64,000 nucleotides of DNA from assembly GCF_016598595.1 (NCBI RefSeq), contig NZ_CP066786.1:1945501-2009500 (forward strand), written 5' to 3'. This DNA comes from Martelella lutilitoris. Lineage in GTDB: Bacteria; Pseudomonadota; Alphaproteobacteria; Rhizobiales; Rhizobiaceae. The stretch's first letter is position 1; every line of letters starts with the position of its first letter. The notes below the pieces were generated by a model. It saw only the letters and a program-made list of their open reading frames with translations, did not search any database and was not told the origin of the DNA. A program made the translations under genes and the position numbers. Positions 9,608 to 17,213 of the stretch are shown here, one piece after another.

Positions 9608-10504
9608 TTACACGCGGCGGGTGCCGAACGAGCGACTGAGAATGTTGAAGACGAGCACGATCAGCACCAGTACCAGGGAAGCCGTCCACGCCAGTTCAAT
9701 CTGGTTTTCATAGGGCATTGCCGAGAAATTGTAGATCAAAATCGACAATGATGCTGTCGGCTCCGTAAAGCTTCCGATCCAGTAATTCGAAAAGAGTGCC
9801 GTAAACAGAAGCGGGGCCGATTCACCGGACGCACCCGCTACCGCGAGCATTACGCCGGTCATAACACCTGGCAGCGCCGTCGGCAAAACAATTTTCAGTG
9901 CAACCTGCGTGGCATTACAGCCCATGCCGTAAGCGGCATCCTTCATGCGCTGCGGCACCATGCGGAAAGCCTGTTCCGAGGTCAGCAGGATCGTCGGCAA
10001 CATCAGGATGGCGAGCGATAGACCGCCGGCAACCGCCGAGTAGGTCTTCATCACGATCACCAGCCAGGCATAGACGAAGACGCCGGAGAGGATCGAGGGA
10101 AAGCCGGTCAGCACCTTGCCGACAAAGCGGACGAGCGAGGCGAACTTGCCGTCGGGATTGATCAGCCCGGTATAGACCCCGCCGAGGACGCCGATCGGGA
10201 TCGAAATCGCCGAGCCGATCGCCACCATCACAAGCGTGCCGACGATGGCGTTGCCGATGCCGCCGCCCTGCTCGAAAGGCGCCGGCGGAAGCTCGGTGAA
10301 AATCGCGAGGCTGAGGCGCACGCCGCCGCGGCTGATCAGCATCCACAGGACCGAGATCAGCGGAATGGCGGCGATGCCGGCCAGGATCCAGAGGATAAAG
10401 GTCTGGATGAAGTTCATCAGCGTCCGCCGTTCGGCGAAGGAGAAGCTCAGATTCGGATTGCCGAGCGCGACAACCTCGGGATTCATCGTGGTTTCATCGG
10501 TCAT
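9608..10504 (-). CDS. pstA: Phosphate ABC transporter permease PstA
   Basis: 298 residues with about six membrane-spanning segments (for example [21 protein letters not shown], and a last one near [18 protein letters not shown]). The binding-protein-dependent permease EAA-like loop reads [29 protein letters not shown], the contact site for PstB. It forms the membrane channel with PstC. Start ATG 10504 has GAGAGGGG about 8 bp upstream. It lies 22 bp downstream of pstC. Confidence 0.96.
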   Translation of the reverse strand: MTDETTMNPEVVALGNPNLSFSFAERRTLMNFIQTFILWILAGIAAIPLISVLWMLISRGGVRLSLAIFTELPPAPFEQGGGIGNAIVGTLVMVAIGSAISIPIGVLGGVYTGLINPDGKFASLVRFVGKVLTGFPSILSGVFVYAWLVIVMKTYSAVAGGLSLAILMLPTILLTSEQAFRMVPQRMKDAAYGMGCNATQVALKIVLPTALPGVMTGVMLAVAGASGESAPLLFTALFSNYWIGSFTEPTASLSILIYNFSAMPYENQIELAWTASLVLVLIVLVFNILSRSFGTRRV

Positions 10505-10526
10505 GGTTTCGATCCCCTCTCAAGCC

Positions 10527-11498
10527 TTACGTGACCGTCTGGCGCGCGGTGTAGTTCATGATGATCGTGCCGATGATATTGACCGCCATCGTGATCATCA
10601 GCAGCACGACGGCCGCATACATCAGCGGGCCGATCTGGTTGGCGCCAGCCTCGGGAAAGGTCGAGGCCAGAAGCGATGCAAGCGTTGTCGCCGGCGAAAA
10701 CAATGACAGCGAGACCTGCTGCGTGTTGCCGATCAGCATGGCGAGCGCCATGGTTTCGCCAAGCGCGCGGCCGAAGCCGAGAACCAGCGAGGCGAAGATG
10801 CCGCCGGAGGCCGTCGGCAGGATGACCTTGCGGATCGCTTCCCACTTGGTCGTGCCCATGCCGTATGCGGCTTCCTGCACCTTCAGCGGAATGGCCTTGA
10901 AGGCGTCCTGCGAGATTGCGGCGACCGTCGGCAGGATCATGATCGAAAGAACGATCATTGCCGGAAACATGCCGGGGCCGGCAAGCGAGGTGGAGAAGAA
11001 CGGGACGAAGCCCAACGTATCATGCAGCCAGCGGGCGATCGGCCGGATGGCCGGAATGAGGACGTAGATGCCCCAGAGGCCGTAGACGACCGACGGGATC
11101 GCGGCGAGCATTTCGACGATCAGGCGGAAGATCCAGGCAAGACGGGCGTTCAGGAAACCCTGGGTCAGGAAGATCGCGACCGCAATGCCGAGGCCGCCGC
11201 CGAAAAGCAGCGCCAGAAGCGAGGAATAGAGCGTGCCCCAGATTTCGGCGAGAATACCGTAATCGTTCGTATTCGCGTTCCATTCAACAGTCGTCAGAAA
11301 GGAAAGACCGTATTCACGCATCGCCGGAGCGGCCTGCGAGCCGATCTTGTAGAAAATGTAGATCAGCAGGATGATCGTGATCAGGCCTGCGAAGAATGTC
11401 AGAAAGCGAAAGGACTTGTCGTAACCGTATTCGAAAGCGGTCGGTGGTCGCGAAACACTGCCATCGCGTGGCATAACGGTTTTCGGCTTGTCGGCCAT
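10527..11498 (-). CDS. pstC: Phosphate ABC transporter permease PstC
   Basis: 323 residues with a cytoplasmic N-terminal tail followed by about six transmembrane helices (first FLTFFAGLITIILLIYIFY). The EAA loop is EAAYGMGTTKWEAIRKVILPTASGGIF, and FGRALGETMALAMLIGN is a conserved PstC block. It partners with PstA in the high-affinity phosphate importer. It is separated from pstS by 138 bp containing a strong hairpin, so expression is probably lower than that of pstS. Confidence 0.96.
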   Translation of the reverse strand: MADKPKTVMPRDGSVSRPPTAFEYGYDKSFRFLTFFAGLITIILLIYIFYKIGSQAAPAMREYGLSFLTTVEWNANTNDYGILAEIWGTLYSSLLALLFGGGLGIAVAIFLTQGFLNARLAWIFRLIVEMLAAIPSVVYGLWGIYVLIPAIRPIARWLHDTLGFVPFFSTSLAGPGMFPAMIVLSIMILPTVAAISQDAFKAIPLKVQEAAYGMGTTKWEAIRKVILPTASGGIFASLVLGFGRALGETMALAMLIGNTQQVSLSLFSPATTLASLLASTFPEAGANQIGPLMYAAVVLLMITMAVNIIGTIIMNYTARQTVT

Positions 11499-11587
11499 CA
11501 GGGGGCTCCTGGTAACGGCGATCGGGACGAGTATCGCGATCTGACTGGAAAGAGCATAAATGTCTGCGTGTATTCTTTTCCACGAAA

Positions 11588-11615
11588 GCCGGGGCGCAAC
11601 ATGTTACGCCCCGGC
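11588..11615 (-). other. Intercistronic hairpin between pstS and pstC
   Basis: A perfect 9-bp stem GCCGGGGCG / CGCCCCGGC with a 10-nt loop lies 22 bp past pstS. On the minus strand only CTTTC follows, so it may act as a partial terminator or as an mRNA 3'-end stabiliser. Either would raise PstS over PstCAB. Confidence 0.7.
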
Positions 11616-11636
11616 AAAATCTTGAATTGGCCGAAA

Positions 11637-12674
11637 TCAGCCGCCGATTTCTTCCATCGACTTCTTGTTGATTTCGATGATGTTTTCCGGCAGCGGGATG
11701 TAACCCAGCTTGTCGGCCATCGTCTGGCCGGTGGTCAGGCCGTAGTTGATCATTTCCTTGAGCGCTGCGACGGTGTCGGCATCCTGGCCGGACTTGTAGA
11801 ACAGCATCCAGGTGAAGGTGGCGATCGGGTAGGCTTCTTCGCCCTTCGGATCGACGATGAAGGCGACGTTGTTTTCGTCGAGTTCAGCCGAGGCGAGAGC
11901 GGCGCTGCCGGCTTCCGGACCGGCCTTCACGAAGTTGCCGGCCTGATTCTCAAGCAGGGCATAAGGCGTGTTGGTCTGCTGGGCATAGCCATACTCGATG
12001 TAGCCGATCGCGCCGGGGGTCTGCTTGACCGTGGCGGTGATGCCCTGGTTGCCCGGAGCGGCAACGAAGTTCGAAGCCTTCGGCCACGGAACAGTCTTGC
12101 CGCCGCCGACAGTGCTTTCGAATTCCTTGGAGATGGCTGCAAGGTGATTGGTGAAGTTGAAGCTGGTGCCCGAGCTGTCGGAGCGAACGACAACCGTGAT
12201 GTTTTCGTCGGGAAGGTCGACGCCTTCGTTCGCGGCGGCGATGGCTTCGTCGTTCCACTTGGTGATTTCACCGAGGAAGATCTTCGGGTAAACGTCGCGC
12301 GGCAGCTTCAGTTCGGAAACGCCGTCGAGGTTGTAGGCAAGAACAACTTCGCCGGCCGTCATCGGCAGAAGAACGACGCCGCCGTCAACCTTGGCCATTT
12401 CCTCGTCGTTCATGGCAGCGTCGGAGGCTGCGAAGTCGACTACGCGGTTGGTGAAGTCTTCGATACCGCCGCCGGAGCCCTTGGCCTGGTAGTTGACTTC
12501 AATACCGGTCTTCTGGCCAAAATCCTTAAACCAGGCCGAGTAGAGCGGGAAGGGGAAAGAGGCGCCGGAGCCCGTCAGCGAGGTGTCTGCAGCCTGAGCG
12601 ACAGTGCCGCTTACGACCATAGCGGCGGCAACGGCAGCAACCTTAGCGCCCTTGGTAAAAATTCCGATTTTCAT
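11637..12674 (-). CDS. pstS: Periplasmic phosphate-binding protein PstS
   Basis: 345 residues. An N-terminal signal peptide (basic MKIGIFTKGAK, hydrophobic core VAAVAAAMVVSGTV, cleavage near AQA-AD) exports it to the periplasm. The mature start TSLTGSGASFPFPLYSAW and the internal DSSGTSFNFTNHL are the classic phosphate-binding loops of PstS, and GGGKTVPWP and PGAIGYIEYGYA are further family blocks. It captures phosphate and delivers it to PstC/PstA. It is the first gene of pstSCAB. The Pho box at 12795 lies 121 bp upstream. Confidence 0.97.
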   Translation of the reverse strand: MKIGIFTKGAKVAAVAAAMVVSGTVAQAADTSLTGSGASFPFPLYSAWFKDFGQKTGIEVNYQAKGSGGGIEDFTNRVVDFAASDAAMNDEEMAKVDGGVVLLPMTAGEVVLAYNLDGVSELKLPRDVYPKIFLGEITKWNDEAIAAANEGVDLPDENITVVVRSDSSGTSFNFTNHLAAISKEFESTVGGGKTVPWPKASNFVAAPGNQGITATVKQTPGAIGYIEYGYAQQTNTPYALLENQAGNFVKAGPEAGSAALASAELDENNVAFIVDPKGEEAYPIATFTWMLFYKSGQDADTVAALKEMINYGLTTGQTMADKLGYIPLPENIIEINKKSMEEIGG

Positions 12675-13061
12675 CAGATAGCCCTTTTGAGGTTTGGTTG
12701 AAAACGGAAGTCGTATAACAACGAAATATAGGCAAGCATAGCATGTTGTAAAAAATTCATAAACCGGGAAAAACCCGTGTTTCCTTTTAAAAAACCGTCA
12801 CACAACTGTCGTAAAACTGTCATAAATGGGATCGACTTGCGCTAGTACTTGCGATTTCTGCGCAGCTCCGTCATCCTCGGCTGACCCTGTTTTCACTTCT
12901 TTGCATTTTGGCTAGGATCAGGAGGCAGCCTGCGCGGCCGGCTTGACATAGAGCAAGGCGAATGCGTGCGCTGCGTCTAGTTTCGCCGCCGGCCTGCCGA
13001 CGAGGCGAAGCCCGCAACTTGATCCCCGTTCCCAAACGCCGCATGCGCGACAGGAGAGGCA
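12675..13061. promoter_or_regulatory. Intergenic control region between pstS and the ThrE-type gene
   Basis: These 387 bp separate two divergent genes. The half next to pstS is AT-rich, with a small CGGG-aaaaa-CCCG hairpin near 12764 and possible minus-strand -10 elements (TATGCT, TATATT). The Pho box is at 12795-12827. The ThrE half is GC-rich and holds GGAGAGG just before the 13062 start. No additional ORF is supported here. Confidence 0.7.
12795..12827 (+). promoter_or_regulatory. Three-unit Pho box
   Basis: Three tandem 11-bp units begin CCGTCAC, CTGTCGT and CTGTCAT at 12795, 12806 and 12817, each followed by an A/T-rich 4-mer. This is the PhoB recognition pattern (CTGTCAT-N4 repeats). 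The units read on the plus strand, that is, towards the ThrE-type gene and away from pstS, although pstS is the expected target. Confidence 0.85.
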
Positions 13062-14402
13062 ATGACTGAAACAGGCTCACCGGCCGACGAGATCCGCGAA
13101 GGCGCGCATGACGATGGGGTTGCGGAGCTTCTGTTCCGGCAGAGAACGCTGGAAAAGACTGCCCTCGTCGCGCTGGAGGCCGGGCGCATCCTGATGGAGA
13201 CCGGGGCGAAGTCCGCCGTCGTGCGCGAGGGCGTCAAGAAGGTGGCGCTTGGCCTCGGCGTCAAGAGCGCCGATATCCGCGTCGGTTTCGCCTCGATCTC
13301 GACGACGGTCGGCGACGGCGTCTGCTCGTCGACGCACATGATCGGGGTCGGCCATCACGGCGTCAACATGCGCATCAACCACCGGGTTCGCGAAATCTGC
13401 GCCGAAACGGGCAGGGGCGGGCTGACGGCTGATGCGGTGGAGAAGAAGCTGGCCGCAGCGACCACGTCCACGCCGAAGCATCACAAGCTGCTGAACGTCT
13501 TTGCCGCCGGGCTGGCCTGCGCCGCATTCGGAAGGCTGCTGGGCGCCGATGCGCCGGCCTTCGTCACGACGCTGATCGCCAGCATGATCGGCCAGTACAT
13601 CCGGCTGATGCTGCTGGAGCGGCATTACAATGCCTTCGTCGTCACCGCCACGGTCGCCTTTGCCGCCGCCGTGCTGTCCGGTATCGGCGCCATGGCCATG
13701 GGCAGCGCCATGATCGACACCTCGATGAGCGCCGCCGTGCTGATGCTGGTGCCGGGCGTGCCGTCGATGAACGCGCAGACGGACATCATGGAGGGCTTTC
13801 CGACGCTCGGCAGCGCCCGCTTCGTCACCGTGGCGATGATCCTCGTCTTTATTACATTGGGCGTCGGCGCGGCGCATATCGTGCTGGGCGGCGGTCTGCA
13901 GGATGCGGTGAAATCGGCGCCCAACATCGCCCACCACGCCTTTTTCGGGGCGGTTGCCGCTGCCGGGTTCGGCGTGCTGTTCAATTTCGGCTACCGCAAT
14001 CTCGGCTGGGCCGCGCTGGCCGGCGCGCTGGCTCTGGCGGTGAGAACCTATTGCATGCTGCACGGCTGGCCGCTGGAAGCCGCATCCTTTGCCGCAGCCG
14101 TGGCCGTCGCGCTGGTCGTGGAGCTCTCCTACAACACGCCCTTTCCGGTCCGCCGCGTCGGCAATGCCATCGCCGTTGCCGGCTGCATTCCCATGGTGCC
14201 GGGCAGCGCTGCCGCCCAATGGATCATCGGTCTTCTGGAAATCACCGTCCAGCCGCTCGAGAAATCCGACATGATGCTGGCGGCGACCACCAGCGCCGGT
14301 CTGCAGGTGATCTTCACCGTCGGCGCGATCGGCGCGGGCCTCACCATGGTTTCCTCCACCTTCCGTCGGCCGGAGTTCCCGACCCGCGACCACGAGGACT
14401 GA
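13062..14402 (+). CDS. ThrE-family threonine/serine exporter
   Basis: 446 residues. The N-terminal soluble part (about 30-150) carries ThrE hallmarks: ALEAGRILMETGAKSAVVREGVKKVALGLG and ISTTVGDGVCSSTHMIGVGHHGVNMRINHRVREI. Two groups of hydrophobic helices follow (from about 155 and about 270), including VLMLVPGVPSMNAQTDIMEG and VAGCIPMVPGSAAAQW, the paired PGVP/PGS motifs of the ThrE and ThrE_2 modules fused in one chain. It is predicted to export threonine or serine across the inner membrane. The start has GGAGAGG closely upstream. It shares the upstream region, with its Pho box, with pstS. Confidence 0.88.
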   Translation: MTETGSPADEIREGAHDDGVAELLFRQRTLEKTALVALEAGRILMETGAKSAVVREGVKKVALGLGVKSADIRVGFASISTTVGDGVCSSTHMIGVGHHGVNMRINHRVREICAETGRGGLTADAVEKKLAAATTSTPKHHKLLNVFAAGLACAAFGRLLGADAPAFVTTLIASMIGQYIRLMLLERHYNAFVVTATVAFAAAVLSGIGAMAMGSAMIDTSMSAAVLMLVPGVPSMNAQTDIMEGFPTLGSARFVTVAMILVFITLGVGAAHIVLGGGLQDAVKSAPNIAHHAFFGAVAAAGFGVLFNFGYRNLGWAALAGALALAVRTYCMLHGWPLEAASFAAAVAVALVVELSYNTPFPVRRVGNAIAVAGCIPMVPGSAAAQWIIGLLEITVQPLEKSDMMLAATTSAGLQVIFTVGAIGAGLTMVSSTFRRPEFPTRDHED

Positions 14403-14492
14403 CGATCAACTTCAGGTGGATTCCGCGGCGCAAAGGCTCTATGGATTTCACTGAGTTCCGGAAAGCATCTCCCTGTCTGCAAAGGGCAAGAC

Positions 14493-15017
14493 GTGACGCA
14501 CATCCTTGCTATCGGAGGGATAGTCCTGTGCCTGCTGCTGTTTTTGTCAGCGGTGCTGGCCTTCTTTCGCCTGTGGACATGGTCGGCCGGGATCGTCGCT
14601 CTGCCGGCCCTGCCACTTCAGCTTCTGGGGTTCACCGGCACGTGCACCCAAGGGGCCGACGGGCCGTTCGTGACCGGCGCCGTTTTGTCGTCGCCGTTTC
14701 TGGCTGGCGCCATCTGCCTTGTCCTCTGGGGCATGGCCAAGGGCGTCGTGAGCCCGAGCGGGGCGATTGTCACCCTGGCTGTGGCTGCGGTCATGCTTTT
14801 CCTGACGCGGCAGGCCTGGCTCGGCGCAGTTTTCAGCGGCACGCCTTGCGGAGCCGGCTACGGCGCGCGCCATTGGCAGGGGCAGGTTCTCGTTCTCGGC
14901 GGCTATCTTGTCTTGCCGGCTATTCTGCTTGTCTGTTCCTGCCGGGCCGCCTTGCTGGGCGCGAGGGGAAAGGGCTCTCGTCGCGTCGGGACGAACGGAA
15001 CGAACTGTCCCGAATGA
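14493..15017 (+). CDS. Uncharacterised small membrane protein
   Basis: 174 residues if started at GTG 14493 (MTHILAIGGIVLCLLLFLSAVLAFF). Four hydrophobic segments can be placed, near residues 5-28, 63-82, 88-105 and 128-150, with a short basic, hydrophilic tail. I do not recognise a family. Three cysteines in predicted external loops (GFTGTCTQ, SGTPCGAGY) and one in VCSCRA could form disulfides. The ribosome site is weak (AAAGGGC). It lies 90 bp after the ThrE-type gene on the same strand and might be co-transcribed. It is probably real, given the coherent membrane pattern, but its function is unknown. Confidence 0.6.
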   Translation: MTHILAIGGIVLCLLLFLSAVLAFFRLWTWSAGIVALPALPLQLLGFTGTCTQGADGPFVTGAVLSSPFLAGAICLVLWGMAKGVVSPSGAIVTLAVAAVMLFLTRQAWLGAVFSGTPCGAGYGARHWQGQVLVLGGYLVLPAILLVCSCRAALLGARGKGSRRVGTNGTNCPE

Positions 15018-15108
15018 GAAGGGCCGCCCTGAATGCGCGCCTTCAGGCCACAACAGCGCCTGCTTCGCTCTTATCCATCGCGGCGAGACTTGCATTCGGT
15101 CTATTTTC

Positions 15109-15130
15109 GATATAAACATATCTTTATATC
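15109..15130. promoter_or_regulatory. 22-bp palindromic operator before the ArsR-metF unit
   Basis: GATATAAA-CATATC-TTTATATC is symmetric at 10 of 11 base pairs. Its left arm overlaps a possible -10 (TATAAA, 15111-15116) with TTGCAT about 15 bp upstream, and it lies 19 bp before the start codon. This placement is typical for autoregulation by an ArsR-family repressor. The AT-rich palindrome resembles sites reported for S-adenosylhomocysteine-responsive ArsR regulators of methionine metabolism. Confidence 0.75.
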
Positions 15131-15149
15131 TTGATGAAGGCGAGGGGAA

Positions 15150-16157
15150 ATGACGAAGCTCGATCTCGACGATCTGGTTGATGTCCTGAAAGCTGTGGGC
15201 GAGCCCACGCGGCTCAGGCTGATTGCGCTTCTGGCGGCGGGCGACCTGACGGTTTCCGACCTGACGGACATTCTCGGCCAGTCCCAACCGCGCATTTCCC
15301 GCCATCTGAAGCTTCTGGGAGAAGCCGGACTGATCGACCGCTACCAGGAAGGCGCGTGGGCCTATTTTCGGCTGAAGGAGGAGGGGGCGCCTGCCCGCCT
15401 TGTACGCGAACTCCTGAAGAACGCCTCGGAAGGCGATTCGGCGCTCAGCCGCGACGCGGCCCGTCTTGCCGCAGTCAAGCAGGCGCGCTCGGAGAAGGCG
15501 CTTGCCTATTTTGCCCAGCACGCCGGTGAATGGGACGAAATGCGGCGCCTGCACATCTCCGAGGCGGAGATCGAGGAATGCCTTGTCAGGCTGATCGGCG
15601 CGAAACGCGTCGAAAGCGTTCTCGACCTTGGCACCGGCACGGGCCGCATGCTCTTGCTGCTGAAAGACCTCTACCGCCGTGCCGTCGGGATCGACGCCAG
15701 CCGTGACATGCTGGCCGTCGCCCGCGCCAATCTGGATGCCGAGGGCGTGACGAAGGCTGCGGTGCGTCTCGGCGATATCCTGAACCTGCCGCTTGAGAAC
15801 GAGGATTTCGATCTGGTGATCATCCACCAGGTCCTCCACTTCCTTGAACACCCCGAACGCGCGATCGCCGAGGCCGCGCGGGTGATGCGGCCGGGCGGGC
15901 GGCTTGTCGTCATCGACTTCGCCCCGCACGATCTTGAATATCTGCGCTCCGACCATGCCCATCTCAGGCTCGGTTTTTCCCACCAGGCGATGTCCGACTG
16001 GATGAAAGCGGCGGGCCTCGATGTCGAGAACGTCGTCGATCTTCCCTTTTCCGGCGCCGCGGGGCGCTCGCTCACCGTCACCGTCTGGCTCGGGCGCGAC
16101 CGCCGGATCCTGATGGCTGCGGAAGAAGCCGAAACACAGTATGCGAGGAATGTCTGA
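15150..16157 (+). CDS. ArsR-family regulator fused to a SAM-dependent methyltransferase
   Basis: 335 residues. Residues about 5-90 are an ArsR winged helix (LKAVGEPTRLRLIALLAAGDLTVSDLTDILGQSQPRISRHLKLLGEAGLIDRYQEG). No metal-binding cysteine cluster is visible. Residues about 140-320 are a class I methyltransferase fold: motif I VLDLGTGTGRMLLLL, then IDASRDML, LGDILNLPLENEDFDLVIIHQVLHF and MRPGGRLVVIDFAPH. The gene sits 3 bp upstream of metF and behind a palindrome. The methyltransferase-like domain therefore probably senses SAM or S-adenosylhomocysteine and regulates methyl-cycle genes. Catalytic methyltransferase activity is possible but not shown by the sequence. Confidence 0.88.
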   Translation: MTKLDLDDLVDVLKAVGEPTRLRLIALLAAGDLTVSDLTDILGQSQPRISRHLKLLGEAGLIDRYQEGAWAYFRLKEEGAPARLVRELLKNASEGDSALSRDAARLAAVKQARSEKALAYFAQHAGEWDEMRRLHISEAEIEECLVRLIGAKRVESVLDLGTGTGRMLLLLKDLYRRAVGIDASRDMLAVARANLDAEGVTKAAVRLGDILNLPLENEDFDLVIIHQVLHFLEHPERAIAEAARVMRPGGRLVVIDFAPHDLEYLRSDHAHLRLGFSHQAMSDWMKAAGLDVENVVDLPFSGAAGRSLTVTVWLGRDRRILMAAEEAETQYARNV

Positions 16158-16160
16158 ACC

Positions 16161-17081
16161 ATGTCCGAAAGCACAGAGCCGCTCGGCCGCAAGCGCGAGA
16201 TCGACTTTTCATTCGAGTTCTTTCCGCCGAAGACCGCCGAGGCCGAAGCCGGCTGGTGGCGGTCCGTGGAAGAGCTCGCGGCCTATGAACCCGGCTTCGT
16301 ATCGGTGACCTACGGCGCGGGCGCGACGAGCCAGGCGCCGACCTATGCGGCGGTGAAGCGCCTTGTCGACGAAACCCGGCTTCAGACGGCCTCGCACCTG
16401 ACCGTGGTGAAGGCCGGCAAGGAGGAGGTGGACGACGTGATCCGCCGCTTCCGCGATGCCGGCATTCGCCGCTTCGTGGCGCTGAGGGGCGACCCGCCGG
16501 GCGGTATCGGCACGGCCTACAGCCCGCACCCGGGCGGCTATGCCAATGCGGCAGCTCTCGTCTCGGCGCTGAAGGCGATCGATGATTTCGATATATCGGT
16601 TTCCGCCTATCCGGAAAAGCACCCGGAAAGCGCCGACCGCGCGGCCGATGTTGCCATGCTGAAAGCCAAGGCCGAAAACGGGGCCGACCGGGCGCTGACA
16701 CAGTTCTTCTTCGACAATGACGTGTTCGAGGATTATCTGAACGACGTGCGCCGCGCCGGCATCGCCATTCCCGTCGTGCCCGGCATCATGCCGATCCAGA
16801 ACCTGGCCCAGCTGAAACGGTTCGCCGCCATGTGCGGGGCAAGCGTGCCGGCCTTTGTCGAGCGGCGGTTCGAGGGGCTCGATGACGATCCGGACGGGCG
16901 CTTCGAGGCGGCGGCCGACCTTGCCGCCGAACAGGTGCAGGACCTCGTCGCCCGCGGCGTCGCCGACTTTCATTTCTACACCATGAACAAGTCGAAGCTG
17001 ATGACCGCCGTTCTGGATCGCCTCGGGATCAAGCCCGGCGACACGCTGTCCGACGCCGTGCCGGAGCGCATGCGCGCCTGA
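16161..17081 (+). CDS. metF: 5,10-methylenetetrahydrofolate reductase
   Basis: 306 residues, typical of bacterial MetF. This FAD TIM-barrel enzyme reduces methylene-THF to methyl-THF, supplying methyl groups for methionine. Motifs are DFSFEFFPPKTAEAE at the start, FVSVTYGAGATSQ, the folate/FAD loop FVALRGDPP, SVSAYPEKHPES, ALTQFFFDNDVFEDY and the C-terminal FHFYTMNKSKL. Only 3 bp separate it from the ArsR-methyltransferase gene, so both share the palindrome-controlled promoter. Confidence 0.96.
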   Translation: MSESTEPLGRKREIDFSFEFFPPKTAEAEAGWWRSVEELAAYEPGFVSVTYGAGATSQAPTYAAVKRLVDETRLQTASHLTVVKAGKEEVDDVIRRFRDAGIRRFVALRGDPPGGIGTAYSPHPGGYANAAALVSALKAIDDFDISVSAYPEKHPESADRAADVAMLKAKAENGADRALTQFFFDNDVFEDYLNDVRRAGIAIPVVPGIMPIQNLAQLKRFAAMCGASVPAFVERRFEGLDDDPDGRFEAAADLAAEQVQDLVARGVADFHFYTMNKSKLMTAVLDRLGIKPGDTLSDAVPERMRA

Positions 17082-17104
17082 CCGGAGATAACAGGTAAAC
17101 ACAA

Positions 17105-17123
17105 GAATATAGATGTTATATTC
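17105..17123. repeat. Inverted repeat GAATATA-N5-TATATTC in an AT-rich intergenic stretch
   Basis: A perfect 7-bp inverted repeat sits in the AT-rich gap (about 17090-17180) between metF and the TPR protein gene, contrasting with the GC-rich surroundings. It could be an operator for the downstream gene. It does not resemble a GC-rich intrinsic terminator. Confidence 0.5.
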
Positions 17124-17213
17124 AGGTGAAACTAATATAAATCGGGCGTGTTTATTTAATATATTATTTTGTTATTCTGCTGCGGTGGTTACTTTGGAGG
17201 CTGCCGCGCGAAG

